From a virus, in IMG/VR virus record IMGVR_UViG_3300037508_000716, positions 1 through 41,946 of that record: 41,946 bases of DNA; one strand, written 5' to 3'. The stretch's first letter is position 1; each line of letters starts with the position of its first letter. Below the pieces are notes generated by a model. It saw only the letters and a program-made list of their open reading frames with translations, ran no database searches and had not been told where the DNA came from. Of this stretch, positions 8,534 through 16,106 are shown one piece after another. The position numbers were made by a program, and so were the translations under genes.

Positions 8534-9226
8534 ATGTTCGGATACATTTATAAAACAACAAATTTAATAAACAATCGAGTTTATATAGGAAAAAAGAAAA
8601 GCACATCATTTATTTCTGATTATTATGGATCAGGAATCGCACTTAAAGAGGCAATTAAAAAATATGGTAAATCCAATTTTGTTATAGAAATTTTAGAATG
8701 GGCTGATACAAAGAAAGAGTTAGATGATTTAGAAATTAAAAATATATCATTTTTTTCATCCATATATAATTTGTATAACATAGCGAAAGGTGGCGATGGC
8801 GGTGATACCCTCTCTCATCACCCTAATAAAGAAGCAATATACAGAAAACGTTCAGAAAGTCTTAAAAACTGGCATTCATCTTTAACAAGTGAAGTTAAAA
8901 GAGAATATAACAAAAAAATAAGCAACTCTAAAAAAGGCAAGTCTAATGGGCACGAAGGTCTGAAACATTCAAAAGAAACTAAAGAAAAAATACGTTTAAG
9001 TAATATTAATTTAGATAAAGGCAATGACCCAGAATGGATTAATGCTCATAAAGAAGCAATGGCTAAAAGAAAGGGTAAACCTTTACCAGCAAAATATAAA
9101 CCTGTAATCGTAAATGGTGTAGAATACGAATCAATTAAAATGGCTCAGGAATTATTAGGCATAAAACACAGGGCTACATTTTACAAGAAGGTAAAACAAG
9201 GACATATATTATTGGAATACAAATGA
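8534..9226 (+). CDS. GIY-YIG homing endonuclease
   Basis: The 230-residue protein opens with the GIY-YIG module: GYIYKTTN (residues 3-10) and VYIGKK (16-21). YYGSGIALKEAIKKYGKSNF (30-49) and a likely catalytic Glu in LEIKNI (about residue 67) follow. Next comes a NUMOD3-like DNA-binding region (about 129-165, SNSKKGKSNG and KHSKETKEKIRLSN). A C-terminal NUMOD1-like helix-turn-helix (190-222, VIVNGVEYESIKMAQELLGI) ends it. This is the layout of free-standing phage endonucleases such as T4 Seg proteins. It sits exactly between a truncated and a complete copy of the start of the same nucleotidyltransferase gene, and its stop overlaps that gene's ATG (ATGA). It probably cuts endonuclease-free relatives within this gene. 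Confidence 0.9.
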   Translation: MFGYIYKTTNLINNRVYIGKKKSTSFISDYYGSGIALKEAIKKYGKSNFVIEILEWADTKKELDDLEIKNISFFSSIYNLYNIAKGGDGGDTLSHHPNKEAIYRKRSESLKNWHSSLTSEVKREYNKKISNSKKGKSNGHEGLKHSKETKEKIRLSNINLDKGNDPEWINAHKEAMAKRKGKPLPAKYKPVIVNGVEYESIKMAQELLGIKHRATFYKKVKQGHILLEYK

Positions 9227-9702
9227 TTTTTAATAAAATGAAAGATTTGAAAACTGAAGGTAAAAAAATCGGTATAGTTTTTTCTTCGTTCGATCTATTT
9301 CATGCAGGACATGTAGCAATGTTAGCAGAGGCTAAAAACCACTGTGATTACTTAATTGCTGCTTTACAAACTGATCCTACTATAGATAGACCAGATACCA
9401 AAAATAAACCAATACAAAGTATTGTAGAACGGCAAATACAACTTAGCACTAATCGTAATGTGGACGAAGTTGTAGTATATCAGACAGAAAAAGATCTAGA
9501 AGACCTCTTGCTTATTCTGCCTGTAGATGTTAGAATATTAGGAGTTGAATATGCAGACAAAGAATTCACAGGCAAATCAATATGTCGCGACAGGGGCATT
9601 GACATCGTATACAATAAACGCGACCACAGCTTCTCTAGTTCGAGTCTTAGGAAGCGGGTCACCCAAGCAGAAACCAAAAGTAAGGAAACAAATGGGCATT
9701 AA
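9223..9702 (+). CDS. Cytidylyltransferase-like nucleotidyltransferase
   Basis: The 159-residue protein has the HxGH-type nucleotidyltransferase fold: IGIVFSSFDLFHAGH (residues 16-30, H27 and H30) and the C-terminal SSSSLRKR (138-145) equivalent of the ISxTxxR motif. Length and motifs fit the RfaE C-domain / TagD / FAD-synthetase-like group, which move a nucleotidyl group onto a phosphorylated small molecule; the substrate cannot be named. The ATG overlaps the endonuclease stop. The first ~20 residues are duplicated in the upstream remnant at 8435. Confidence 0.8.
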   Translation: MIFNKMKDLKTEGKKIGIVFSSFDLFHAGHVAMLAEAKNHCDYLIAALQTDPTIDRPDTKNKPIQSIVERQIQLSTNRNVDEVVVYQTEKDLEDLLLILPVDVRILGVEYADKEFTGKSICRDRGIDIVYNKRDHSFSSSSLRKRVTQAETKSKETNGH

Positions 9703-9976
9703 ATATAGTTTTAAAAACTGGGTTCGTCGTTGGTTAACTGAAGATGAGGCAGTGAAAGAATTAAAACCCTCTAGATTAGTCGAGTCTACAGACTTAGACT
9801 CAAACCAGCCTATGCGTATTACTATTCATAGAGCAGCAGGTGGTTTGGTTATAGAAACTCGTACCTATGACCGTGTTAAAGATCGTCAGAATCAAAACCT
9901 GCATATTATTACTCATGAACAAGACCTAGCAGAATCATTAAGTAAAATCATCACAATGGAGTCCCTACGTGGCTAA
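9692..9976 (+). CDS. Conserved hypothetical protein (94 aa)
   Basis: The start is set at ATG 9692 (MGIKYSFKNWVRRWLTEDEA) because AAGGA at 9682-9686 is well spaced; the longer frame from 9545 would overlap the preceding gene by 158 bases and reads as a shadow there. The protein is basic at the start, then has RITIHRAAGGLVIETRTYD and a helical end. It overlaps the gp44 start by 8 bases. No family recognised. Confidence 0.65.
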   Translation: MGIKYSFKNWVRRWLTEDEAVKELKPSRLVESTDLDSNQPMRITIHRAAGGLVIETRTYDRVKDRQNQNLHIITHEQDLAESLSKIITMESLRG

Positions 9977-10895
9977 AGAACTTTGGGTAGAAAAGTATCG
10001 TCCAAAACAACTTGAAGAATATGTTTTCAAAGATGTAACTCAAAAACGTCAGGTGGAAACTTGGGTAAAAGAAAAATCCTTTCCGCATTTGTTGTTAAGT
10101 GGCTCTGCAGGTATTGGCAAAACTACTCTAGCAAAAGTTTTAATAAATGAAGTCGGTATTGAACATTATGATATTCTAGAAATCAATGCGTCTAGAGATA
10201 ATAATGTAGAAACTGTAAGAGATAAAATAATTAACTTTGTTCAAATGATTCCATTTGGACCTTTCAAGGTGGTATTATTAGATGAAGCAGACTATCTCAC
10301 ACCTAATGCGCAGGCTATTCTCCGGGGTGTCATGGAAACCTATTCCAATCATAGTAGGTTTATACTTACTTGTAACTACCCTAACCGTATTATCCCAGCT
10401 CTCCATTCCAGATGTCAAGGGTTTCATGTTGAACGGACTGATAGCACTGAATTTACTGCTCGTGTTGCTACTATTCTCGTCGAGGAAAAAGTAGACTTTG
10501 AACTAGATGACTTAGATTCATATGTTAAAATAACCTATCCAGACCTTCGCAAATGCATCAATATGGTCCAACAAAATGTAAGGGATGGTGTTTTACACAG
10601 TCCTAGTAAAAACTCGGACGAAGGTGGCGGAGATTGGAAAATAGATATGGTGGAACTCTTTAAGGCAGGCAAGATTGAAGAGGCAAGAAAACTGCTGTGT
10701 GGTAGAGTTCCTCCTGAGGAAATTGAAGGCATCTATGTTTGGATGTACCAGAACTTAGACTTATTTGGAGATACTGAACAAAAGAAAGACAGTGTTCTTC
10801 TTGTCATAAAACAAGGTCTAGTAGACCATACACTAATAGCTGATCCAGAAATTAACTTGGCTGCAACATTGATTAAAATAGCGCGATTACAGTAA
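9969..10895 (+). CDS. 44: Sliding clamp loader ATPase subunit (T4 gp44-like)
   Basis: The start is GTG. The AAA+ ATPase has Walker A GSAGIGKT (residues 45-52), Walker B LLDEAD (103-108), sensor-1-like FILTCNYPNR and the arginine-finger SRC (147-149). The first residues, ELWVEKYRP, are a hallmark of clamp loaders. At 308 residues it is close to T4 gp44 (319). The complex opens the gp45 ring (encoded at 32827) and loads it at primer ends for gp43 (30103). The small loader subunit gp62 is not in the window. It overlaps the preceding gene by 8 bases and is convergent with phoH. Confidence 0.93.
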   Translation: MAKELWVEKYRPKQLEEYVFKDVTQKRQVETWVKEKSFPHLLLSGSAGIGKTTLAKVLINEVGIEHYDILEINASRDNNVETVRDKIINFVQMIPFGPFKVVLLDEADYLTPNAQAILRGVMETYSNHSRFILTCNYPNRIIPALHSRCQGFHVERTDSTEFTARVATILVEEKVDFELDDLDSYVKITYPDLRKCINMVQQNVRDGVLHSPSKNSDEGGGDWKIDMVELFKAGKIEEARKLLCGRVPPEEIEGIYVWMYQNLDLFGDTEQKKDSVLLVIKQGLVDHTLIADPEINLAATLIKIARLQ

Positions 10896-10935
10896 TTGTG
10901 TGGTCTTTGCAGGTCAAAAGTTCTTGACCACACAA
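10896..10935. repeat. Perfect 10-bp inverted repeat between convergent gp44 and phoH
   Basis: TTGTGTGGTC (10896-10905) pairs perfectly with GACCACACAA (10926-10935) across a 20-base loop. A competing shorter hairpin, GGTCAA (10912-10917) with TTGACC (10924-10929), shares half of the right arm. It begins right after the gp44 stop. There is no T-run, so it is not a standard intrinsic terminator in either direction; a bidirectional transcription barrier, processing site or protein site is possible. Confidence 0.5.
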
Positions 10936-11743
10936 TCCTGGCTCCTAGACTAATCGCTAATCAATCTCCTTATATATAGAAAGAATTTCCTTTACTACAG
11001 GATGTCGTTCAACATCCCCGGTGCTGAACCTTGCCATAGCGAGCATACGATAATCACCTCCTTGGCCGTATAAATCGCAGAATTCAGCAAGACCGTTATC
11101 CCGTGGACGGTCAGCCTGGTTCAAGTCACCGGTTACTACCATACGACTATTTTCCCCTAGTCGTGTAAGCAGCATTTTCATCTGTGAAGGGGTTGCGTTC
11201 TGCATTTCATCAGCAATGATGAATGCATTTTTAAAAGTCCTACCACGCATGTAGGCCAGTGGTGATATCTCAATCACCCCATCTTCTAACATACCCGCGA
11301 TTTCTCTTGGGTGGAAATAATCTTCAAAAACATCGAAAATAGGTCTTGTCCAGGGCTCCATTTTTTGATTAAGTGTTCCTGGTAAGAACCCGTGCTCCTC
11401 GTCAACTGATACAGCCGGTCTAGTCACTACTATTTTACTAATCACCCCCTCTTTTAGTAGCTTGATTGCCATCTGTACACCTAACATAGTTTTACCGGTA
11501 CCCGCCGGTCCTATGGCAAAAACTATGTATTTTTTAGGATTTTTCAACATTTCTAGATAGTTTTCCTGCGATAGATTGCGAGGAACTATTAGAACTTGTT
11601 GTTTTCTTTTTAGATAAGGCTTGATCTGTATTAAGTTATTAACTGAGTCAAAACGTGGATCTCTTGTCACGTTCAACTCTTTTTCGCGTCTTCTTGCTTT
11701 AGGCAATTTTTACCTCCGAAAAATAGAAGATCGACCTGCAAAG
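10905..11743. repeat. 11-bp inverted repeat flanking phoH
   Basis: CTTTGCAGGTC occurs at 10905-10915 and its reverse complement GACCTGCAAAG at 11733-11743, just outside both ends of phoH. The copy near gp44 overlaps the hairpin loop there. The pair could be protein-binding sites, or traces of how the inverted gene was inserted. Confidence 0.45.
10957..11706 (-). CDS. phoH: PhoH-like P-loop ATPase
   Basis: One of only two supported minus-strand genes. Walker A is GPAGTGKT (residues 66-73), followed by the PhoH signatures VVTRPAVSVDEEHGFLPG, SPLAYMRGRTFKNAFIIADE and MVVTGDLNQ. Length (249 aa) is normal for phage PhoH. The likely start is TTG at 11706, because GGAGGT lies just upstream and no ATG exists nearby. 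PhoH is widespread in marine phages; its biochemical role is unsettled (ATPase, sometimes with a ribonuclease-linked context). The gene is flanked by an 11-bp inverted repeat and is divergent from the gene at 11842. Confidence 0.93.
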   Translation of the reverse strand: MPKARRREKELNVTRDPRFDSVNNLIQIKPYLKRKQQVLIVPRNLSQENYLEMLKNPKKYIVFAIGPAGTGKTMLGVQMAIKLLKEGVISKIVVTRPAVSVDEEHGFLPGTLNQKMEPWTRPIFDVFEDYFHPREIAGMLEDGVIEISPLAYMRGRTFKNAFIIADEMQNATPSQMKMLLTRLGENSRMVVTGDLNQADRPRDNGLAEFCDLYGQGGDYRMLAMARFSTGDVERHPVVKEILSIYKEID

Positions 11744-11816
11744 GTATTTACAGACCAAAATAAAAATATAGCAGATAACACTGGTTTTTGAACCAAGAGT
11801 TATGTAAGCAGTTTGC

Positions 11817-11824
11817 AATAAATA
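11817..11824 (+). promoter_or_regulatory. Late promoter-like AATAAATA
   Basis: One mismatch from T4 TATAAATA, 17 bases before the ATG at 11842, in the 135-base gap divergent from phoH. The AGGA ribosome site lies between. The same gap contains a small TGGTT-TTTG-AACCA hairpin (11782-11795) of unknown meaning. Confidence 0.4.
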
Positions 11825-11841
11825 AAGTATAGGAAACAACT

Positions 11842-12372
11842 ATGGCAACAGATATTATTGATGTAATTAAAAACCTACAAACGCTTAGTGAAAATAACTC
11901 TGCCTTTCAAGTTTTAAAAGACTTCGAAAGAGTGTTGGATGAACTAGATGTTTATGTATATGAAAACTGGGAAGAAGGTGAGCTTATAAGCGGTCCTCAT
12001 GTGAATAGGTATACCGTTACCTGTAAGTTTATGTGGGAAGAAAAAGAAATGCCTGACCCTAAAGCAGGTATGAGACTTCATGACTACGGTTGTAAGGTTA
12101 CTTACATTAAGGAAAATATTCTTATTCCTAGAAAAATTAATGATCCCGATGACTTCCGTCCGGGTACTAAGAAGGGTAAAATAGACAGTCACCCTATTTG
12201 GACAGTAGTTATAGAGATGCCAAAAAAACTAATGCAGGATGTTTATACAGGTAAAGAAAATAAAGAAAATAATGTTATGGCAGAACTGATGAAATATAAT
12301 CAAGGAGCTATGTTAAGTTCGGACGAAGCAGCACAGGAGGCACCAATAGATGCAGAACAACCAGCAGCTTAA
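11842..12372 (+). CDS. Conserved hypothetical protein (176 aa)
   Basis: A 176-residue soluble protein. The centre is beta-rich (NRYTVTCKFMWEEKEMPDPK, DYGCKVTYIKENILIPRKI) and is followed by a helical segment. It ends in an Ala/Glu/Pro-rich acidic tail. A late-type motif precedes it, and the next gene starts inside its last 23 bases, preceded by GGAGG. Genes of this type sit in T4-like marine phage genomes without assigned function; I did not recognise a domain. Confidence 0.65.
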   Translation: MATDIIDVIKNLQTLSENNSAFQVLKDFERVLDELDVYVYENWEEGELISGPHVNRYTVTCKFMWEEKEMPDPKAGMRLHDYGCKVTYIKENILIPRKINDPDDFRPGTKKGKIDSHPIWTVVIEMPKKLMQDVYTGKENKENNVMAELMKYNQGAMLSSDEAAQEAPIDAEQPAA

Positions 12373-13099
12373 TGAAGGACTAAGGTCCGGTGATCTCAGA
12401 AACTTTGTTAACGACGTTTTTACTGTTGACCAGTATCGCAGTAAAATGGGCGAAGATAGAGATATAGTAGTCTTAGGATTTAGAGTAAGAGAAAAACATC
12501 CTGCCATAGACTTAATGGAGTTTATTGAAAAAGGATACGACTTCATACTTGATGCAGATATGAGCGCCGGCGAAGAACATGATGGCAAATATCAAGTATT
12601 TGCAGAGCTAGAACGCACTCCTAAATTACCTGAACAACTTGCTGAACTTTTAGGTGGTGTAGGACAACTATGTGATTGTCGTAGTTGGAAATACAAATAT
12701 CAGAAATCCGTTGAAAGTATATCGTTTGATAAAGATACTGTTACAGAACATATACCAACAACACCATTAGAATACGAATCTAAAATACTAGAGTTCAAGA
12801 ATAATGATGTAAAAGAGTTTTTTGACCAAGGCAGTGTAGATATTGAACTAGACGAATCAAATACATTGACCTTTTCTAAGCCGTATAGCGGCTCTATCCA
12901 GGCCAAGTTTGTCTCTATCGGAGATTATAACGATGTGAAACAGACCCTTCCTGGTAAATTAAGTCTAGACGAAAGTAGTCAAAGCCAATGTCTATTTCTA
13001 ACAAAATATCTAGGCAAATACGATATTGACAAGATTGGCACAAAGTTTTTAATAAGGAATGGTAGTAAAGCCGTAGTAATAGAAAAAGAGAGGTGGTAA
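12350..13099 (+). CDS. Conserved hypothetical protein (249 aa)
   Basis: The start ATG at 12350 has a good GGAGG (12336-12340) inside the previous gene. The N-terminal third looks like a conserved T4-like marine phage domain (FRVREKHPAIDLMEFIEKGY, DFILDADMSAGEEHDGKY); the remainder is mixed alpha/beta with no recognised motif. No signal peptide or membrane segment. Translationally linked to the 11842 gene and directly ahead of the lysis cassette. Confidence 0.65.
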   Translation: MQNNQQLNEGLRSGDLRNFVNDVFTVDQYRSKMGEDRDIVVLGFRVREKHPAIDLMEFIEKGYDFILDADMSAGEEHDGKYQVFAELERTPKLPEQLAELLGGVGQLCDCRSWKYKYQKSVESISFDKDTVTEHIPTTPLEYESKILEFKNNDVKEFFDQGSVDIELDESNTLTFSKPYSGSIQAKFVSIGDYNDVKQTLPGKLSLDESSQSQCLFLTKYLGKYDIDKIGTKFLIRNGSKAVVIEKERW

Positions 13100-13100
13100 T

Positions 13101-13646
13101 ATGGGTCAACTACTTTACTTGCTAAGTTTTTTACCTGATTGGTTTTGGGGATTAATATTAACTGTAGGTATACTAGCAACTCTAGCAGCATGGGTATTAA
13201 GGATGATTCCATTTGTTAAGACATATAGTCTACCCTTAAATGTTGCAGGTGTTTTGTTAACACTGTCTGGAGTATACTATCAAGGTGTGATAGCTAACGA
13301 AGAAAAATGGATGCAGCGTATAGACGAGCTAGAAGAAGCAGTAAAAGAAGCAGAATCGAAGGCTAAAGAAACTAACACTGTAATCCAAAAAGAAATAGTT
13401 TACCAAGACCGTGTGATAAAAGAAAAGGGTCAAAAACAGATTCAATACATTGACAGAATCGTTCAAGGAGATACTATAAAAGAAACTATAGTAAAGGATA
13501 TGTCTCCAGAACAAAAGGCAGCTTTTGAGAAAGAGCTAGAAGCACTGAAACATAATATTAAAAACTGCCCAGTTCCAAAAATAGTTATAGATGAACATAA
13601 TAAGGCAGCAGTAAATCCAACACCTGCTAAAGGAGAGAAGAAATGA
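13101..13646 (+). CDS. i-spanin-like inner-membrane protein (Rz-like)
   Basis: The 181-residue protein has two N-terminal hydrophobic segments (about 4-33 and 44-63), then a long charged coiled-coil region (about 68-135, EELEEAVKEAESKAKE-type heptads). It ends in a Pro/Lys-rich tail. Its stop overlaps the start of a small Pro-rich lipoprotein gene (ATGA), and an endolysin gene follows, the classic Rz/Rz1 setting. Spanin pairs bridge inner and outer membranes and finish lysis of Gram-negative hosts. A usual i-spanin has one membrane segment; here there are two, so topology is atypical. Confidence 0.7.
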   Translation: MGQLLYLLSFLPDWFWGLILTVGILATLAAWVLRMIPFVKTYSLPLNVAGVLLTLSGVYYQGVIANEEKWMQRIDELEEAVKEAESKAKETNTVIQKEIVYQDRVIKEKGQKQIQYIDRIVQGDTIKETIVKDMSPEQKAAFEKELEALKHNIKNCPVPKIVIDEHNKAAVNPTPAKGEKK

Positions 13647-13942
13647 AAAAACTTATGATTTTCACTTTAGCTCTTACCTTATCAGGATGCGGAATGTTAC
13701 AGCGATTTGCTCCTGTTCCTCCTCCACCTTTTCCAGAACCTATTAAGGAACTAACAGAAAAGTGTCCGGATCTAAAACAGATAGAAGGTAACGAAGTTGC
13801 TATTACCGAGTTATTGAAAACCATAGTTCATAACTACAATATGTATTATCTATGTAGTCTTAAGAACGATGGTTGGAATGACTGGTATGTTAAACAACGT
13901 GAAATATACGAAAGCAAGTTACGTAAAGATGCAAAAAAATAG
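13643..13942 (+). CDS. o-spanin-like lipoprotein (Rz1-like)
   Basis: The 99-residue protein has a lipoprotein signal peptide with lipobox LSGC (C16), followed at once by a Pro-rich stretch (PVPPPPFPEP). That is typical of Rz1-type outer-membrane spanins. The rest (about 45-99) is a small charged domain with Trp/Tyr residues. The ATG overlaps the i-spanin stop by 4 bases and the endolysin gene follows after 8 bases. At 99 aa it is longer than many o-spanins. Together these imply a Gram-negative host. Confidence 0.75.
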   Translation: MKKLMIFTLALTLSGCGMLQRFAPVPPPPFPEPIKELTEKCPDLKQIEGNEVAITELLKTIVHNYNMYYLCSLKNDGWNDWYVKQREIYESKLRKDAKK

Positions 13943-13950
13943 GAGCATAG

Positions 13951-14574
13951 ATGAGTGATTTTATTTTAACTAGAGCACAACTAGCACAGCTAATACCAGG
14001 TAACCCTTACGTAGACTATTGGTATAGTGCTATGGAAAGATGTTTACCTGACTATGACATTAATACGCCACAGCGTATTGCCATGTTTGTAGCTCAATGT
14101 GCTCACGAAAGTGGTAACTTTAGAGTATTAAAAGAGAACCTAAACTATCGTGCAGAAAGTCTTATGAAAGTTTGGCCAAGACATTTCCCATCATTAGATG
14201 TAGCTAAACAGTATGCTCATAATCAAGAAGCTATTGCAAACAAAGCATATGCTAATCGTATGGGCAACGGTCCTGAGGAATCGGGCGATGGTTGGAGATA
14301 CTGCGGTAGAGGACTGATTCAACTTACAGGCAAAATAAACTATCAAAACTTTGCTATGAGTATAGAAACACCTGTAGAAGAAATACCAGCATATTTGGGA
14401 ACATTTGAAGGAGCAGTTCAAAGTGCTTGTTGGTTCTGGGAAGCTAATAACCTAAATGCGCCATCAGATAACGGTGATGTTTTAACTGTAACCAAAAAAA
14501 TAAATGGCGGAACTATTGGCCTAGCAGATCGTCAAAAACACTACCAACACGCACTACACGTATTAGGTGCCTAA
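13951..14574 (+). CDS. GH19 (chitinase-like) endolysin
   Basis: The 207-residue protein is a glycoside hydrolase family 19 lysozyme. CAHESGNF (50-57) carries the likely catalytic E53, and a second conserved acid may be E62. WRYCGRGLIQLTGKINYQNF is the family's substrate-cleft signature, and SACWFWEANNLN follows. It degrades the glycan strands of peptidoglycan. No signal peptide is seen, so release to the periplasm should need a holin, and candidates follow directly. GGAG-type ribosome site (aggagc) precedes the start. Confidence 0.9.
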   Translation: MSDFILTRAQLAQLIPGNPYVDYWYSAMERCLPDYDINTPQRIAMFVAQCAHESGNFRVLKENLNYRAESLMKVWPRHFPSLDVAKQYAHNQEAIANKAYANRMGNGPEESGDGWRYCGRGLIQLTGKINYQNFAMSIETPVEEIPAYLGTFEGAVQSACWFWEANNLNAPSDNGDVLTVTKKINGGTIGLADRQKHYQHALHVLGA

Positions 14575-14591
14575 AATAAAAAGGAGCAAAA

Positions 14592-15125
14592 ATGAGCACA
14601 GAAACTAAACCAGAAGTAAAACCTTTAACACGTAGCGAAAAAGAAGCTAAGATTAAAGATAAAGCAGGTTTCGTTATTGTATTTTTAGCAGCACTATTGG
14701 CTATTAATACCATGATCGGGGGATCAAATAGCAGTAAGATACAGAACAATACTATTCAAGCTAACAATATGTGGGCCTGGTATCAGGCCAAAAACGTTCG
14801 TGGTGTTCTGTATGAAATCAGTGCTGCCGAGGCACAGAAGCCAGAAAATGCTGAAAAGTTTAAGGCCGAAGCTCAACGTATGAGCGATGACAAAAAAGAA
14901 ATAATGGAAAAAGCGAAGGCTTTAGAAGCAGAACGTGATGAAGCTAAGAAACGTTCACCTTGGTTTACCTGGGGTGGTAGTATTCTACAGATCAGCATTG
15001 TTTTACTTACAGCCAGTATTTTAGCAGCCAGTATGCCAATGTTTTATGTCAGCACAGTGGTAGGCTTACTAGGTTCGGTTATTGTTAGCCAAGCCTTATG
15101 GATGTGGTTACCATTAGGAGCATAA
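14592..15125 (+). CDS. DUF4337-like membrane protein in lysis cassette
   Basis: The 177-residue protein has one hydrophobic segment near 26-43, then a soluble helical part with the DUF4337-like pattern NNMWAWYQAKNVRGVLYEIS (about 57-76). Two further hydrophobic segments lie at about 127-148 and 152-176, with a charged helix between. The three-segment layout and position between endolysin and a holin-like gene make it a candidate lysis regulator or second holin; that role is inferred from context only. AGGAG precedes the ATG, and the next gene starts one base after its stop. Confidence 0.65.
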   Translation: MSTETKPEVKPLTRSEKEAKIKDKAGFVIVFLAALLAINTMIGGSNSSKIQNNTIQANNMWAWYQAKNVRGVLYEISAAEAQKPENAEKFKAEAQRMSDDKKEIMEKAKALEAERDEAKKRSPWFTWGGSILQISIVLLTASILAASMPMFYVSTVVGLLGSVIVSQALWMWLPLGA

Positions 15126-15126
15126 C

Positions 15127-15678
15127 ATGGCTGAAGAAAAAGCAACTGAAGAAAAGAAGCCTGACGAAGAGAAGAAAAAAGAAGATTTTATGAATGCCAA
15201 ATGGCGTCCGGCCATGGGCTGGATGTATATGACCGTTTGTGCATTTGACTTCATAGTGTTTCCTATTATGTTTACTATCGTGCAGTTTTGGGAAACTGAA
15301 GCAGCCAACGATGCTTTTCGTCAATGGCAACCACTGACATTGGCAGGAGCAGGATTGTTCCATATGGCCATGGGAGCAGTATTAGGTATTGCAGCATATG
15401 GTAGGACACAGGAAAAACTAGGTGGGGCTAATAACGGTGGCATACAACCAAGTGGTCCAAGTTTACCTTCACCTGGCATGGGTGGTAGTAACTTCGGTGG
15501 ATCTAGTATGGGTGGTAATAGCTTCGGAGGAGCTGGAATGGGCAGCAACTTTAACGCAAGTTCTGTAGGTCCGGGTGCATTTGCCAGCAGCACCATGCCA
15601 ATGAATGATCCAGGAGGTGTTATTGTAGGCCCGGGCGGTAAACCAGGTCCTGCACCATTACCGGATCCGATGAGATAA
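15127..15678 (+). CDS. Holin-like protein (3TM-holin family resemblance)
   Basis: A charged N terminus (Lys/Glu-rich, 1-20) leads to NAKWRPAMGWMYMTVCAFDF with a hydrophobic segment (about 28-50). QWQPLTLAGAGLFHMAMGAV with a second segment (about 66-90) follows. The W-R-P motif and spacing resemble GTA/3TM-type holins. The remaining ~90 residues are an unusual Gly/Ser/Met/Asn/Pro-rich tail (GMGGSNFGGSSMGGNSFGGA), probably disordered and cytoplasmic. It sits immediately after the endolysin and the DUF4337-like gene, so it is the best candidate for the pore that releases the endolysin. Confidence 0.65.
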   Translation: MAEEKATEEKKPDEEKKKEDFMNAKWRPAMGWMYMTVCAFDFIVFPIMFTIVQFWETEAANDAFRQWQPLTLAGAGLFHMAMGAVLGIAAYGRTQEKLGGANNGGIQPSGPSLPSPGMGGSNFGGSSMGGNSFGGAGMGSNFNASSVGPGAFASSTMPMNDPGGVIVGPGGKPGPAPLPDPMR

Positions 15679-15687
15679 GGAAGTAAC

Positions 15688-16047
15688 ATGAAATATTTTT
15701 TTGCTGTAGTATTATCGTTAGGCATTATTAACTTAGCCGATGCTTGCGAAAAAGACCTAAAAGCAGAAGCAGGTAAAGCCGCCAAGGCCGCCAGTTCTGC
15801 TACCGCTGCTAAGGCCATAGAACCTGCTAAGGCAGCTTCAGCAGCACCTGCCGCACCTACACCTGCTCCTAAAGTAGAACATACTGATACAGCAGGCAAG
15901 GGTGAGATGAAAGAAGTTTGCATTGATAAAGTAGGAAAAGACGGCAAAGTAGTAATGGGCAAAGATGGCAAACCAGTACAGGAATGTAGGAAAATTCGTG
16001 TAAGAAAGAAATTGGAGGCCACTGAAATACCTCCCGCAAAGAAATAA
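15688..16047 (+). CDS. Secreted Ala/Lys-rich low-complexity protein
   Basis: The 119-residue protein has a probable signal peptide (about 1-19, MKYFFAVVLSLGIINLADA). An Ala/Lys/Pro-rich low-complexity segment (about 26-62) and a small basic C-terminal part with two Cys (EVCIDKVGKDGKVVMGKDG, QECRKIRVRKK) follow. It is the last gene before a strong terminator, so it probably shares the lysis-cassette transcript. No family recognised; a periplasmic role during lysis is a guess. Confidence 0.6.
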   Translation: MKYFFAVVLSLGIINLADACEKDLKAEAGKAAKAASSATAAKAIEPAKAASAAPAAPTPAPKVEHTDTAGKGEMKEVCIDKVGKDGKVVMGKDGKPVQECRKIRVRKKLEATEIPPAKK

Positions 16048-16052
16048 TTTAC

Positions 16053-16081
16053 TTGACTTAAAACTAAAGGTATAGTACAAT
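16053..16081 (+). promoter_or_regulatory. Sigma70-type promoter for dnaJ
   Basis: TTGACT (16053-16058), 17-base spacer, TACAAT (16076-16081). Predicted transcription start is about 16088, 19 bases before the dnaJ ATG. The -10 lies inside the left arm and loop of the terminator hairpin that ends the lysis operon, so stop and start signals are interleaved. Confidence 0.6.
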
Positions 16082-16100
16082 ATAGTGCTATACCTTTTTT
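16066..16100 (+). terminator. Intrinsic terminator after lysis cassette
   Basis: AAAGGTATAGTAC pairs with GTGCTATACCTTT (one G-T wobble), a 13-bp stem with loop AATATA, followed by a run of six T. It begins 18 bases after the stop of the secreted-protein gene and just before dnaJ. Confidence 0.85.
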
Positions 16101-16106
16101 CATTAC

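Noticed and set aside
8507-9222. Group I intron carrying the endonuclease
   Set aside because: A second full start of the nucleotidyltransferase with its own ATG follows the endonuclease and no clear intron core was recognised, so a free-standing endonuclease insertion with duplicated gene start fits better. Not fully excluded.
15321-16103. 260-aa minus-strand frame
   Set aside because: Antisense to the Gly/Pro- and Ala-rich parts of two well-supported genes and across the terminator; low-complexity composition explains the open frame.
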